Part shown: positions 25,660 through 34,495 of the stretch, piece after piece | Layout: each line of letters starts with the position of its first letter | How positions within the stretch are numbered: position 1 is the first letter of the stretch | DNA from: Sphingomonadaceae bacterium | Lineage (GTDB): Bacteria > Pseudomonadota > Alphaproteobacteria > Sphingomonadales > Sphingomonadaceae | DNA: 64,000 bases | Assembly: GCA_947473355.1 (NCBI GenBank) | Contig: CANJCQ010000001.1 | Span: 62,001 to 126,000, forward strand | Direction of reading: 5' to 3' | Made by a program: the position numbers and the translations under genes | Notes under the pieces: generated by a model | Told to the model about the DNA's origin: nothing | The model's input: the letters and a program-made list of their open reading frames with translations, nothing else | The model's database searches: none

Positions 25660-27186
25660 ATGAGCACGCTTTCCGAACAGATCCACGCCGTCCTCACGCT
25701 CGATCCCGCCGCACCGGCAATCGAGTTCGAGAAGCAATGGACCAGTTGGGGCGAACTTGCCGCTATCATGGCCGAGATTGGCACGCTGCTTGATGCGGCG
25801 GGCCTGCCGGCGGGCAGCCGGGTGGGCGTGATGATGCGCAACCATGTCCTTGCCGCCGCTACGCTGCTGGAAATCGTCGCCTCCGACCGCTGCATTATGA
25901 CGCTGAACGCGCAGCTTCCCGACGAGCGACTGGCTGGCGATATAGCCGAGCAGAAAGTGGCGGTGGTGATTGGTCTGGCGCGCGACTGGGCGCGCGAGCC
26001 GGTGCGGGCTGCAGTCGCAGCCAGTGGCGCGGTGGGCATCGTCCTGGGCGGCGAAAGTGGTAAGAAGGCGGCGCTCGTCGAAGGCCTCGAGAAAGTCACG
26101 GGAAGCGATCTCAATTGCTCCGCTCCAGGCATTGCCATCGAGATGCTGTCCAGTGGCACCACCGGCACCCCCAAGCGTGTGCCGCTGAAGCTCACCTCGT
26201 TTGCGCAAGGGATCGAAGAGGCGGGCGTGTTCGAAGGACGCGGTCCGGGCGAGCCGCCGCGGCTGAGGCGCGGCGTGTTGCTGGTCTGCGGGCCATTCAC
26301 CCACCTCAGCGGCGTTTTCAACGTGGTCAACTGCGTTGCTTCCGGCCGCCAGTTCTGCCTGCTCGAACGCTTTAGCGTCGAGGAATGGGTCAGCGCGGTT
26401 AAGCGCCATCAGCTCAAAGTGGCCTGGGCGCCGCCCTCGGGCCTGCGCATGATAGTCGATGCAGGGGTGCCAAAGGAAGACCTCGCCACCCTGCTGACGC
26501 TGCGCACCGGCACTGCGCCGGTCGATCCCAAGCTCGCCGACGACCTCTACGAGCGCTACGGACTGCCGCTGCTGCAGAATTATGGAGCGACCGAATTCGC
26601 CGGCGGCGTGGCGGGCTGGACGCTCGCCGACTTCAAGGAGTTCCATACGCAGAAGAAGGGTGCGGTCGGCAAGCTCAACCGGGGGATCACTGCGCGCATT
26701 GTCGATCCCGAGAGCGGTGCGGAGCAGGCGTTCGGCGAAGTCGGCCTGCTCGAGCTTCGCTCCGCACAACTCGGAGATGCCAGCGCCTGGGTTCGCACTT
26801 CCGACCTCGCCGTGCTCGATGCCGACAACTTCTTGTGGATCAAAGGGCGGCATGACAATGCGATCATCCGCGGAGGTTTCAAGGTCCAGCCCGATGACGT
26901 GGTGCGCGCGATGGAAACCCATCCAGCAATTCTCGAGGCCAGCGTTGTCGGCCTGCCCGACGAGCGGCTGGGCCAGGTGCCAGCCGCGGCCTATGTCCTG
27001 CGGCGCAATGCGAAACAGCCCGGCGACGAGGAGCTTTCTGCGTTCCTGAAGGAGCGGTTGCTGGCCTATCAGGTACCCGTCAGGTTCCTCTTTCTCGAAG
27101 AGCTGCCGCGAACGGCTTCGATGAAAGTCAGCCAGCCAGATCTCAAGGCGTTGTTCAAGGTGTCAGCCTGCAACCAAGCGACGTGA
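25660..27186 (+). CDS. AMP-binding acyl-CoA synthetase
   Basis: A 508-residue acid:CoA ligase of the adenylate-forming superfamily, which activates a carboxylic acid through an acyl-AMP. The phosphate loop SSGTTGTPKR is at about 164-173, the adenine-binding motif NYGATEFAGG follows mid-protein, the hinge GGFKVQPDDV starts the C-terminal domain, and Lys489 (ASMKVSQ) is the conserved adenylation lysine. The start at 25660 is used because CCAGGGA lies just upstream. This is the only recognised CoA ligase in the window, so it is a candidate for the entry step of the pathway. Confidence 0.9.
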   Translation: MSTLSEQIHAVLTLDPAAPAIEFEKQWTSWGELAAIMAEIGTLLDAAGLPAGSRVGVMMRNHVLAAATLLEIVASDRCIMTLNAQLPDERLAGDIAEQKVAVVIGLARDWAREPVRAAVAASGAVGIVLGGESGKKAALVEGLEKVTGSDLNCSAPGIAIEMLSSGTTGTPKRVPLKLTSFAQGIEEAGVFEGRGPGEPPRLRRGVLLVCGPFTHLSGVFNVVNCVASGRQFCLLERFSVEEWVSAVKRHQLKVAWAPPSGLRMIVDAGVPKEDLATLLTLRTGTAPVDPKLADDLYERYGLPLLQNYGATEFAGGVAGWTLADFKEFHTQKKGAVGKLNRGITARIVDPESGAEQAFGEVGLLELRSAQLGDASAWVRTSDLAVLDADNFLWIKGRHDNAIIRGGFKVQPDDVVRAMETHPAILEASVVGLPDERLGQVPAAAYVLRRNAKQPGDEELSAFLKERLLAYQVPVRFLFLEELPRTASMKVSQPDLKALFKVSACNQAT

Positions 27187-27264
27187 AGATGTTAGTGCAT
27201 TGTATGATTTGTGCATTTCGGCCGGGTTGACGGCAATTACTCCAGCATTGAATGGTTTTGCACG

Positions 27265-28515
27265 ATGGCTAAAGAAACGCCCGAAAAGACGGATTCGACA
27301 TACGGCATCCTGACGAAGGACGGCATCGCCCGGCTGCGGCAGCGCGTCGGTGTGCAATATAACAAGCCGACTTTGCCGCATAACTACGAAGTCAGCATCG
27401 ATGGCCTGCGCCATTTCGCTAACGGCTACGGCGACGGCAATCCGCTGTGGTGCGAACCCGAATACGGCAAGAGCACCCGCTGGGGTGGACCGATTGCGCC
27501 CCCCAGCTTCCTCTATACCATGGGCGAGCAGGACGCGGCCCAGCTGACGCCTGAGAACAAGGCGCTTCTCAAGGGAGATCCGCTGGTGGGGCTGGGGTCC
27601 TATCAGGCGGAAATGTCGTTCGAATGGTGGCGTCCGCAACGCCTCGGCGACCGGCTCAAGCGCCGCTCGGCGCTGGTCGGTGTGCAGGTCAACGAAAACT
27701 CCTCGTTCGGTGGACGCTCTGTCACCGAGACCCAGGGCTATATCTTCCGCAACCAGAACGATGAGTTGGTCGCCATCCAGCGCGGCTCGTGGATCCGGGT
27801 CGAGCGCCATGCCTCGAAGGAGCGCAAGAAGCAGTACGACCTGCCCAAGCCCTATACCGACGAGGAAATCGAGCGGATCGACTCGTTCTACGACGCCGAA
27901 ACGCTGCGCGGAGCGGAAACGCGCTATTTCGAGGACGTCGTGGTTGGCGAGGAACTGCAGACCATGGTGCGCGGGCCACTCAAGGTCAGCGATCTGATCG
28001 TCTGGCACATCGGCTGGGGCATGCAGCTGACCCCGCCCGGCGCCTTCCGCGAAGCCTGGAAGATCCGTAAAAAGGTCCCCGGTTTCTACACCCGCAACGC
28101 GCTCAACGTGCCCGATACCGCGCAACGGCTTCACTGGGAAAAGGAATGGGCAAACGAACTCGGCATCCCGCTGCCCTATGACTACGGCGGCCTGCGCGAG
28201 ACTTTCCTCACCAACTTGCTGACCAACTGGATGGGCGACGATGGCTGGCTGTGGAAGATGAGCTGCCAGCACCGCAAATTCGTCTATCTGGGCGACACAT
28301 ACTGGATCAAGGGCAAGGTTACCGGCAAAGAGCAGAACGAGGGGCGGAACGAAGTTTACCTTCAGGTCTGGGTGGAAAACCACTCAGGCACTGTGGTTAC
28401 TCCGGGCAATGCCGTGGTCCTGCTGCCCACCCGCGATGCACCTGTGGACCTCCCGCGCCCAGCGGACGAGGACATTGACCGGATGTTTGCGCACGAAGTG
28501 GCAAAGCTGGCCTGA
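27265..28515 (+). CDS. MaoC-like double hot-dog dehydratase
   Basis: A 416-residue protein with two hot-dog-fold halves: an N-terminal FAS1-type dehydratase half (YEVSIDGLRHFANGYGDGNP, then WWRPQRLGDRL) and a C-terminal half (EDVVVGEEL, SDLIVWHIGW, YLGDTYWIKG). Such proteins hydrate enoyl-CoA or dehydrate hydroxyacyl-CoA. It lies 78 bp after the acyl-CoA synthetase and probably shares its transcript. No strong ribosome site is seen before the ATG at 27265; the longer frame from 27211 looks non-coding. Confidence 0.82.
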   Translation: MAKETPEKTDSTYGILTKDGIARLRQRVGVQYNKPTLPHNYEVSIDGLRHFANGYGDGNPLWCEPEYGKSTRWGGPIAPPSFLYTMGEQDAAQLTPENKALLKGDPLVGLGSYQAEMSFEWWRPQRLGDRLKRRSALVGVQVNENSSFGGRSVTETQGYIFRNQNDELVAIQRGSWIRVERHASKERKKQYDLPKPYTDEEIERIDSFYDAETLRGAETRYFEDVVVGEELQTMVRGPLKVSDLIVWHIGWGMQLTPPGAFREAWKIRKKVPGFYTRNALNVPDTAQRLHWEKEWANELGIPLPYDYGGLRETFLTNLLTNWMGDDGWLWKMSCQHRKFVYLGDTYWIKGKVTGKEQNEGRNEVYLQVWVENHSGTVVTPGNAVVLLPTRDAPVDLPRPADEDIDRMFAHEVAKLA

Positions 28516-28533
28516 CAGCCGGCGGTAAAGAGT

Positions 28534-29439
28534 CTAGCTGTAGTCAGGCTCGTCGAAGAATACGTCGAACTCAGCCCACTTTTCGCTGACCTTGTCAGGG
28601 AAAGTGGCATCACGCTTCTCGAGGAAGCTGGCGACGCCTTCGCTAGCATCGGCAGACTTGCCGCGGATCCACACGCCCCTGCTGTCAATCCGGTGCGCTT
28701 CCATCGGATGCTGTTGGGCGAGGCCAGCCCAGAGCATGCGCCGGGTCATCGCGATAGAGACTGGCGAACTGTGGTCGGTCAGCTCGTGCGCCAGTGCGCG
28801 CGCGGCGGGAAGCAGTTCTTCGGGGGCGTGAACGCTGTGCAGGAGACCGGCTTCCAGCGCTTCGTCCGCCGGAAACACGCGGCCTGAATAGCACCATTCG
28901 AGCGCCTTGCCGATCCCTACCAGTCGCGGCAGGAACCAGGCGGCAGCGGATTCGGGCACGATCCCGCGCCGTGCAAAAACAAGCCCGAAGCGGGCCTTGG
29001 TGCTGGCGAGGCGAAAGTCCATCGGTAGCGTCATCGTCGTGCCGACGCCCGCCGCTACGCCATTGAAAGCGGCAATAACCGGCTTGCGCGAAGCGAAGAT
29101 GCGCAAGGTAATCAGTCCGCCGCCGTCGCGCACGCCGGGGTGGGAGAAATCGACTGAACCGTCCGTCCGCACCGGCGAGCCGGCATCGGTCCATGCGGCA
29201 TCCTCGCCAAAATCGAAGGTCTCGGCGCCCGAAGACAGGTCCGCGCCCACGCAGAACGCGCGCTCGCCCGCACCGGTGACGATCACCGCGCGCACGGCGT
29301 CGTCGTCATCAGTCTCGTCGAACACAGCGAGCAGTTCGTTCATCATCTGCTTGTTCATCGCATTGAGCCCGTCGCCGCGATCTAGCGTGATCGTGGCGAT
29401 GCCGTCGGAGACTTCGTAACGGATGGTTTCGTATGCCAT
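28534..29439 (-). CDS. Enoyl-CoA hydratase/isomerase family protein
   Basis: A 301-residue crotonase-fold enzyme. The oxyanion-hole segment GAGERAFCVGADLSSG and the FNGVAAGVGTTMTLPMD helix are clear. The RRGIVPESAAAW stretch retains a Glu in the second catalytic position, so true hydratase activity is more plausible than for the paralogue at 10376. The start at 29439 (MAYETIRYEV) is preferred to an in-frame ATG at 29499 because homologue-like sequence begins there. It converges with the MaoC-like gene and diverges from the 2-hydroxyacid dehydrogenase at 29611. Confidence 0.88.
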   Translation of the reverse strand: MAYETIRYEVSDGIATITLDRGDGLNAMNKQMMNELLAVFDETDDDDAVRAVIVTGAGERAFCVGADLSSGAETFDFGEDAAWTDAGSPVRTDGSVDFSHPGVRDGGGLITLRIFASRKPVIAAFNGVAAGVGTTMTLPMDFRLASTKARFGLVFARRGIVPESAAAWFLPRLVGIGKALEWCYSGRVFPADEALEAGLLHSVHAPEELLPAARALAHELTDHSSPVSIAMTRRMLWAGLAQQHPMEAHRIDSRGVWIRGKSADASEGVASFLEKRDATFPDKVSEKWAEFDVFFDEPDYS

Positions 29440-29500
29440 GAGGTGCTTCCTGTTCGAATGCGCTTGAGACAACCTGCGGCGAGGTCCTGCGCCGGTCAAC

Positions 29501-29529
29501 TTTCACAATACACATAGCGAAGTGTGAAA
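29501..29529. promoter_or_regulatory. Inverted repeat in a divergent intergenic region
   Basis: TTTCACA (29501-29507) and TGTGAAA (29523-29529) form perfect 7-bp arms with a 15-nt spacer. They lie between the start codons of the divergent enoyl-CoA hydratase and 2-hydroxyacid dehydrogenase genes, where an operator would control both. Confidence 0.4.
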
Positions 29530-29610
29530 ATGCTTGTTCGACTCGCGCGGGCACCATGGCCTATTCGGTGCAGCGAATTGAGCCAGAATGGTCTTTGAAG
29601 AGGAGCCGCC

Positions 29611-30615
29611 GTGTCCACTCCCTGCGTCGTGATTGCCAAGCCCGCCTACGATCAATGGAAACATCTGTTCGACGCGGCGAACTTTCCGGTGCGCTATGCG
29701 ATTATCGAAAGCCCGGAAGTCGCCATTCTCGACGGAAAGCAGATCGCTCCGGCCGATGTGCCCGGCAATGTCGTCTGGCTGACCATCGAGGCGCTGCGCG
29801 GCCCGCTGCGCCGCACGTTCAAGGCACTGCTGGAAGAGACGCCCGATCTGCAATGGGCGCAGTCGCTCGGCGCGGGGACGGATATTCCGTTGCTTCAGGA
29901 CATCCTGCAGCGCGGCGCGCGCCTCACTACGGCACACGTTACCGCGATCTCAATCGCCGAGTTCGTCATGCGCACCGTGCTGGAACGCTTCCACCGCTCG
30001 GAAGAACGGCGCGAGTCGCGGCTCGAGAAGGACTATCCGCGCGACGATTTCCGCGAGATCTATGGCACCACCTGGCTGATCTATGGAGCGGGCGCGATCG
30101 GTAGCCGCACATCGGAGCGCGCCCGGGCCTTCGGCGCGCGCACCATCGGCGTGCGCCGCAGTCCTACTGGCAGTGAGCCATTCGACGAGATGATCGCGCC
30201 TGCGCAGGTGCTGGGCAATCTTGGCCGGGCCGACGTGATCGTCTTCTCGATGCCGAGCACGCCCGAGACCAAAGGCGTTGCTGATGCGGCGTTCTTCGCA
30301 GCGATGAAGCCCGGCGCGGTCTTCGTGAACGTGGCGCGCGCGGCGCAGGTGGATGAAGAGGCGCTACTCGCCGCACTCGAAAGCGGGCACCTCGACTATG
30401 CCATTCTCGATGTTCACTCGGTCGAGGAGGCCTGGCTCTACCGCAAGGAGCGGATGGACGACAGCCCATTGTGGACGCACCCGAAGGTCCTGCTCAGCCC
30501 TCATGGGGCGGGGCATGGCGATGGGCGTCATGTCCGCATTGCCGAGCTGTTTATCGACAATCTGCGTCGCTTCCTGGCTGGAGAAAATCCGCTGCCCGAT
30601 GAAGCCTTCGCGTGA
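29611..30615 (+). CDS. D-2-hydroxyacid dehydrogenase family protein
   Basis: A 334-residue NAD(P)-binding protein of the D-2-hydroxyacid dehydrogenase family. The Rossmann motif GAGAIG is at 159-164. Arg243 (NVARAAQ), a Glu at 272-273 (HSVEEAW) and His298 (LSPHGAG) supply the catalytic positions. It differs clearly from the family member at 1368. The GTG start at 29611 has GAAGAGGAG about 6 nt upstream. It converges on the next enoyl-CoA hydratase gene with a 3-bp gap. It probably handles a 2-hydroxy/2-oxo intermediate, unidentified. Confidence 0.87.
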   Translation: MSTPCVVIAKPAYDQWKHLFDAANFPVRYAIIESPEVAILDGKQIAPADVPGNVVWLTIEALRGPLRRTFKALLEETPDLQWAQSLGAGTDIPLLQDILQRGARLTTAHVTAISIAEFVMRTVLERFHRSEERRESRLEKDYPRDDFREIYGTTWLIYGAGAIGSRTSERARAFGARTIGVRRSPTGSEPFDEMIAPAQVLGNLGRADVIVFSMPSTPETKGVADAAFFAAMKPGAVFVNVARAAQVDEEALLAALESGHLDYAILDVHSVEEAWLYRKERMDDSPLWTHPKVLLSPHGAGHGDGRHVRIAELFIDNLRRFLAGENPLPDEAFA

Positions 30616-30618
30616 GAG

Positions 30619-31413
30619 TTAATCGCCTGCCGCCGCCTCGCGTGCGAGGCGTTCGGCGCGATTGGCGCGGAACAGCTGGATAAAGGCCTCGCGCTCGCGG
30701 GTCATGATCGTGTTCCAGTCGCTCTCGCCGGCGTTGTCGTAAATGAGCTGGCGGGTCAGAGAGACCTGGAGGAGCGAATGCTTGCCGATCTCGGAGGCAA
30801 GCGCGATTGCTTCGGGCAGAGCATCGTCGGCATCGGTCAGCCGGGTTAAAAGCCCCTTGACGAAGCTGGCCGGGGCATCGAGCTTGGCTGAAGTCAGGCA
30901 CATTTCGATCGCCGCGCCAAAGCCGACGATCTGGGGCAGTAATGCTGAAAAGCCGAATTCGGGCATCGAGCCGCGGGTCAGGAAGGGAAACGAGAAGCTC
31001 GCAGTTGGGCTGCCGATGCGGATGTCCACCGCGAGAACGTGGGTAGCGCCAAGTCCGATGGCAGCGCCATTCAGGGCAGCAACGGTGGGCTTGGACCGCT
31101 TCATCAAGTGCACCCAGCTGGTGTCGTTTGCCATGCCCATGGTGGCCACGGTGGGCCGTATGCCAGTGACGGGGTCCTTTTCTTCCGGCTGGGCCTTGAG
31201 GTCAATGCCAGAGCAGAACACAGGGCCGTTGTGCGTAAGCACAATGGCGCCAACTGCTTCGGATGAATTGGCCCGTTCGACTGCAGCGACGAGTTCGCGA
31301 TAGGTCTGGTTGTTCATCGCATTGCGGCAATCGGGGCGATCATAGGTTATGACCGCAACATTGGCCTGTTCTTCGTAATGGAGGTGATGTGGGGAGCTCT
31401 CGCTGCCTGTCAT
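30619..31413 (-). CDS. Enoyl-CoA hydratase/isomerase family protein
   Basis: A 264-residue crotonase-fold protein with ITYDRPDCRNAMN near the N-terminus, an oxyanion-hole segment (THNGPVFCSGIDLKAQ) and the LNGAAIGLGATHVLAVD helix. The start at 31413 follows GGAACAG and avoids overlap with the upstream luciferase-like gene, whose stop is 25 bp away. It is the last of three genes (SDR, luciferase-like, hydratase) read on the reverse strand. The precise reaction is not determined by the visible residues. Confidence 0.86.
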   Translation of the reverse strand: MTGSESSPHHLHYEEQANVAVITYDRPDCRNAMNNQTYRELVAAVERANSSEAVGAIVLTHNGPVFCSGIDLKAQPEEKDPVTGIRPTVATMGMANDTSWVHLMKRSKPTVAALNGAAIGLGATHVLAVDIRIGSPTASFSFPFLTRGSMPEFGFSALLPQIVGFGAAIEMCLTSAKLDAPASFVKGLLTRLTDADDALPEAIALASEIGKHSLLQVSLTRQLIYDNAGESDWNTIMTREREAFIQLFRANRAERLAREAAAGD

Positions 31414-31438
31414 TTCTGTTCCAGTTCCGGCCAATTGC

Positions 31439-32356
31439 TCAATCGAGCTTTGAAAGCACATTCGCGCCAAAGTCACGGGCGAGGTCGCACCATTGCACCC
31501 GGGTGCCTGCGGAAATATTCACGCCGACGGCAGATGCCCCTTTTGCCCGAAGACCGCCGATCCGGTCGATGAATTCCTGCGCACTGTAGCCCGGGCTGAT
31601 CGCGCCGGTGCCGGCGAAGTAAAGGCTGGGCGGCACCTCGCGTCCAACTTTCTCGCAGTGCGCGCGCATGTAGGCAATGGCAGCATCAATATCCTCTTCC
31701 TCGGCAATCGATGCGGTGCGCGCCATCGAAAGCACGGCCTGGGGGGCGAAGAAGGGAGCCCAACTGTCACCCAGTTCGACCGCGCGGCGGATGGCGAGCC
31801 GGCTGTTGCCGCCAATCAGAATCGGGGGGTGGGGCTTCTGGACAGGGGTGGGGCGGATGCGGTTGCCGAGCGCCGTGTAGCCAGTGCCCTCGAATGTGAA
31901 ATCCTCGCCAGTCCAGGCCAGCTTCATCGCCCGGATATATTCATCCATCAGCGCGTTGCGGTTGTCGAAATCGACCCCGAGCGCTTTGTATTCGGCCTTG
32001 AGGTAACCCGCGCCAACACCCAGCGAGACGCGCCCCTTCGAATAGACATCGAGGCTGGAGATCGCGCGCGCGGTGATGAAGGGGTTACGGTAGGGCAGTA
32101 CTATGATGCTTGTCTGCAGGCGCAGCTTGGTCGTCGCCCCGGCGAGCAACGACAGCATGACGAAGGGATCTTGCGCATAGTGGCCGCCGCCATCGAGCCA
32201 GCGTGAGCCTGGCGCGGGATGGTCGGTCACGGTGCCGGTAGTGAAACCGGCCTCCTCAAGTGCCAAGCCGACTTCGCGGACGGCTTCGATTGCCCCGAAT
32301 TCCTCGGGAGGTTCGATTATGTCGAATGGCAGCGTGACGCTGACAGAAAAGGCCAT
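31439..32356 (-). CDS. Luciferase-like (LLM) flavin/F420-dependent oxidoreductase
   Basis: A 305-residue TIM-barrel oxidoreductase of the bacterial luciferase superfamily. Typical stretches are FGAIEAVREVGLALEEAGF, the YRNPFITARAISSLDVYSKG segment, GVGAGYLKAEYKALGVDF, and HPPILIGGNSRLAIRRAVEL with the conserved GG. Sequence alone cannot tell whether FMN or F420 is the cofactor. The start at 32356 (MAFSVSVTLP) is chosen over an in-frame ATG at 32416 within the upstream SDR coding end. It could perform a Baeyer-Villiger or other flavin oxidation in the pathway. Confidence 0.85.
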   Translation of the reverse strand: MAFSVSVTLPFDIIEPPEEFGAIEAVREVGLALEEAGFTTGTVTDHPAPGSRWLDGGGHYAQDPFVMLSLLAGATTKLRLQTSIIVLPYRNPFITARAISSLDVYSKGRVSLGVGAGYLKAEYKALGVDFDNRNALMDEYIRAMKLAWTGEDFTFEGTGYTALGNRIRPTPVQKPHPPILIGGNSRLAIRRAVELGDSWAPFFAPQAVLSMARTASIAEEEDIDAAIAYMRAHCEKVGREVPPSLYFAGTGAISPGYSAQEFIDRIGGLRAKGASAVGVNISAGTRVQWCDLARDFGANVLSKLD

Positions 32357-32379
32357 CTTCGTGTTCTCCGTGATCCGGT

Positions 32380-33249
32380 TCAACCTGCTGCGGGGATGTC
32401 TGGCGGAAGGACCCATTGCCCGTCCCTGTCACGGATCCAGCCGCCACTGGCCCAAGTGCCGCCGTCGATGGGGATGATCGCGCCGGTGATGTAGGAGGCG
32501 AGCGGTGAAGCCAGAAAGGCGATCAGATCGCCGCATTCCTCCGCGATGCCCTGGCGGCCCAGCGGAATGCGGCGGCGAATGGTTTCCTGCCGCTCGGGCG
32601 AGGGTACGGGCCAGCGCGCAGGGTCGGCCGAGCCATCGAAAACGCCGCTCATGCCGGGTGTTCGCGTGCTGTCTGGCGCAATCGCATTCGCGCGGATGCC
32701 ATGTTCGGAAAGCTCCACCGCCAGGCTTCGTGTCAGATTGTTGATCCCCGCCTTGCAGGCTGCATAGACAGCATAGCCGGGCGCGGCGCGGCTCGCCTCG
32801 ATGCTGGTAACTGCGATGATCGAGCCGCCACCGGCTTCGATCATGTGCGGGATCGCGGCCGATGTTGCCGCCAGGTTGCTGATCAGGTTCATGTCGATAT
32901 GGCGCTGCCAGTTCTTCGGCTGGAGCTGGGCAAAGGGGCGCCATGTGACCCCGCCCGCATTGTTGACCAAGATGTCCAGTTTTCCGAAATGGGCGGCAGT
33001 CTGGTCAACCGCGGCGATCACGGCATCGCGGTCCATGACATTGGCGGTGATTGCCAAGGCCTTGCGCCCCATGGCTTCGATCAGCGCGACCATTTCGTCG
33101 CAGCGTTCGGGAACAATTTCGATGATTGCCACATCCGCCCCTGCGGCGGCGAGGGATAGCGCAGCAGCCCGTCCGATGCCGCCGCCGCCGCCGGTGACCA
33201 GTGCGACTTTGCCTACAAGCGAGATTTCCGGCTTAGTTGCTGTCGTCAT
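32380..33249 (-). CDS. SDR-family oxidoreductase
   Basis: A 289-residue classical short-chain dehydrogenase with glycine motif TGGGGGIG, NNAG segment and a complete catalytic set in TSIEASRAAPGYAVYAACK (Ser, then Tyr 13 residues on, then Lys four later). The start at 33249 follows GGGAGC and avoids an unlikely N-terminal extension. It leads a short reverse operon with the luciferase-like and enoyl-CoA hydratase genes and is divergent from the phosphotriesterase-like gene. Confidence 0.87.
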   Translation of the reverse strand: MTTATKPEISLVGKVALVTGGGGGIGRAAALSLAAAGADVAIIEIVPERCDEMVALIEAMGRKALAITANVMDRDAVIAAVDQTAAHFGKLDILVNNAGGVTWRPFAQLQPKNWQRHIDMNLISNLAATSAAIPHMIEAGGGSIIAVTSIEASRAAPGYAVYAACKAGINNLTRSLAVELSEHGIRANAIAPDSTRTPGMSGVFDGSADPARWPVPSPERQETIRRRIPLGRQGIAEECGDLIAFLASPLASYITGAIIPIDGGTWASGGWIRDRDGQWVLPPDIPAAG

Positions 33250-33482
33250 CCTTATGCTCCCTGTCGCCTGTTGCGACTTCATACCCCGGTTCGCCAAAAG
33301 TCGTCCGGCTCCTCGTCTGGCACCCTAGGACAAGGCTGCCCCCGCGTTAACCTGCAATCCGCGGCGGAGCTTGCACAATCAGGAAAGCTGCTAGGGGAAT
33401 TTGCCCCGGTGGATTGACGCTTGAACTGCTACTCCTCAATTTCTTTGTCGGCTGGCTGGCATTTGCGAGGGGGAGGGGCTGC

Positions 33483-34472
33483 ATGACTCAAGTCCAGACT
33501 GCAAGAGGTCCGTTGGATTCGTGCGAACTGGGGCGCGTGCTTGTCCATGAGCACGTGTTCTGCATGGATATGGAATACACCCTCAACTACCGGCGTGACT
33601 TCGATGAGGAAGAGCAGATTGCCGAGGCTGCCCGGCGACTTGAAGACCTCAAGCGCCATGGGGTTGATACAATCATGGACCTGACGGTTCTTGGGTTGGG
33701 CCGGAATGTTCCCCGCATTGCCGAAGTCGCCAAGCGTACGCAGGTCAACATCATTGTCGCGACCGGGTGCTACACTTTCGACGAATTGCCCAAGCAGCTT
33801 GCCTACCGTGGACCGGGGCTGATGTTCGACGAACCCGATCCGCTGCCCGACCTGTTCGTTCGTGATATCCAGGAAGGGGTCAACCGCACCAATATCAGGG
33901 CCGGTTTGCTCAAGTGCGCGATAGACTGGCCGGGGCTGAAGAGTGGCGTCGAGCGCGTGCTGCGTGCGGTGGGGCAGGCCAATGTCCGCACCGGCGCTCC
34001 GATCAGCGTCCACACCTCCGCCCGCCACGGCACCGGGTTGGAGGCCCAGCGAGTTTTGAAGGAGGAAGGGGTCGACCTTTGCGATGTCATTATCGGTCAT
34101 AGCGGGGATTCGACCGACCTCGACTATCTAATGCGCGTGGCCGACGAAGGTTCGATCCTGGGCATGGACCGCTTCGGTATGAACGAGACTCTGCCGCTCG
34201 CCGATCGCGTCGCCACGATAGTTGAGCTGGTGAAGCGCGGCTATGGCGACCGCCTTACCCTGTCTCACGATTGCTGGTGCTGGAGCGATTTCTTCCCCAC
34301 TGAAGCGCACCGCGCGGCGCGGTTCCCCGAGCTCAGCTATTGCTATGTGCCGCTGACAGCGTTGCCCGCGATGCGCGAGGCAGGGCTAAGCGATCGCGAG
34401 ATTGACGCGATGCAGATTGACAACCCGCGCCGCCATTTTGAAGACGCGGCAAGGCGGTTCGCCGCCCGATGA
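33483..34472 (+). CDS. Phosphotriesterase-family metal hydrolase
   Basis: A 329-residue TIM-barrel hydrolase of the phosphotriesterase/lactonase family. The binuclear metal-site pattern is complete: His22 and His24 (VHEHVF), a candidate carboxylated Lys144 (LLKCAID), His177 (SVHTSARHG), His206 (IIGHSGDS) and Asp263 (LSHDCW). Many relatives hydrolyse lactones, so ring opening of a lactone made by an oxygenase is a reasonable inference; phosphotriesters are less likely here. The start at 33483 follows the strong site GAGGGGGAGGGG. It converges on an MFS gene. Confidence 0.87.
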   Translation: MTQVQTARGPLDSCELGRVLVHEHVFCMDMEYTLNYRRDFDEEEQIAEAARRLEDLKRHGVDTIMDLTVLGLGRNVPRIAEVAKRTQVNIIVATGCYTFDELPKQLAYRGPGLMFDEPDPLPDLFVRDIQEGVNRTNIRAGLLKCAIDWPGLKSGVERVLRAVGQANVRTGAPISVHTSARHGTGLEAQRVLKEEGVDLCDVIIGHSGDSTDLDYLMRVADEGSILGMDRFGMNETLPLADRVATIVELVKRGYGDRLTLSHDCWCWSDFFPTEAHRAARFPELSYCYVPLTALPAMREAGLSDREIDAMQIDNPRRHFEDAARRFAAR

Positions 34473-34495
34473 ACGGTGCGGGGCAGCGTCCGCTG

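Noticed and set aside
25441..26922. A 493-residue open frame on the reverse strand opposite the acyl-CoA synthetase
   Set aside because: It is a shadow of a high-GC gene: the forward strand has all adenylate-forming motifs, while the reverse product is rich in Arg/His with no recognisable domain.
33394..33407. GGGG-AATTTG-CCCC hairpin before the phosphotriesterase-like gene, similar to AGGGGAATTT at 5541 and AGGGAATTTCCCC near 8634
   Set aside because: The shared core is short and the three contexts differ (one is the loop of a longer stem), so a common function is not supported.
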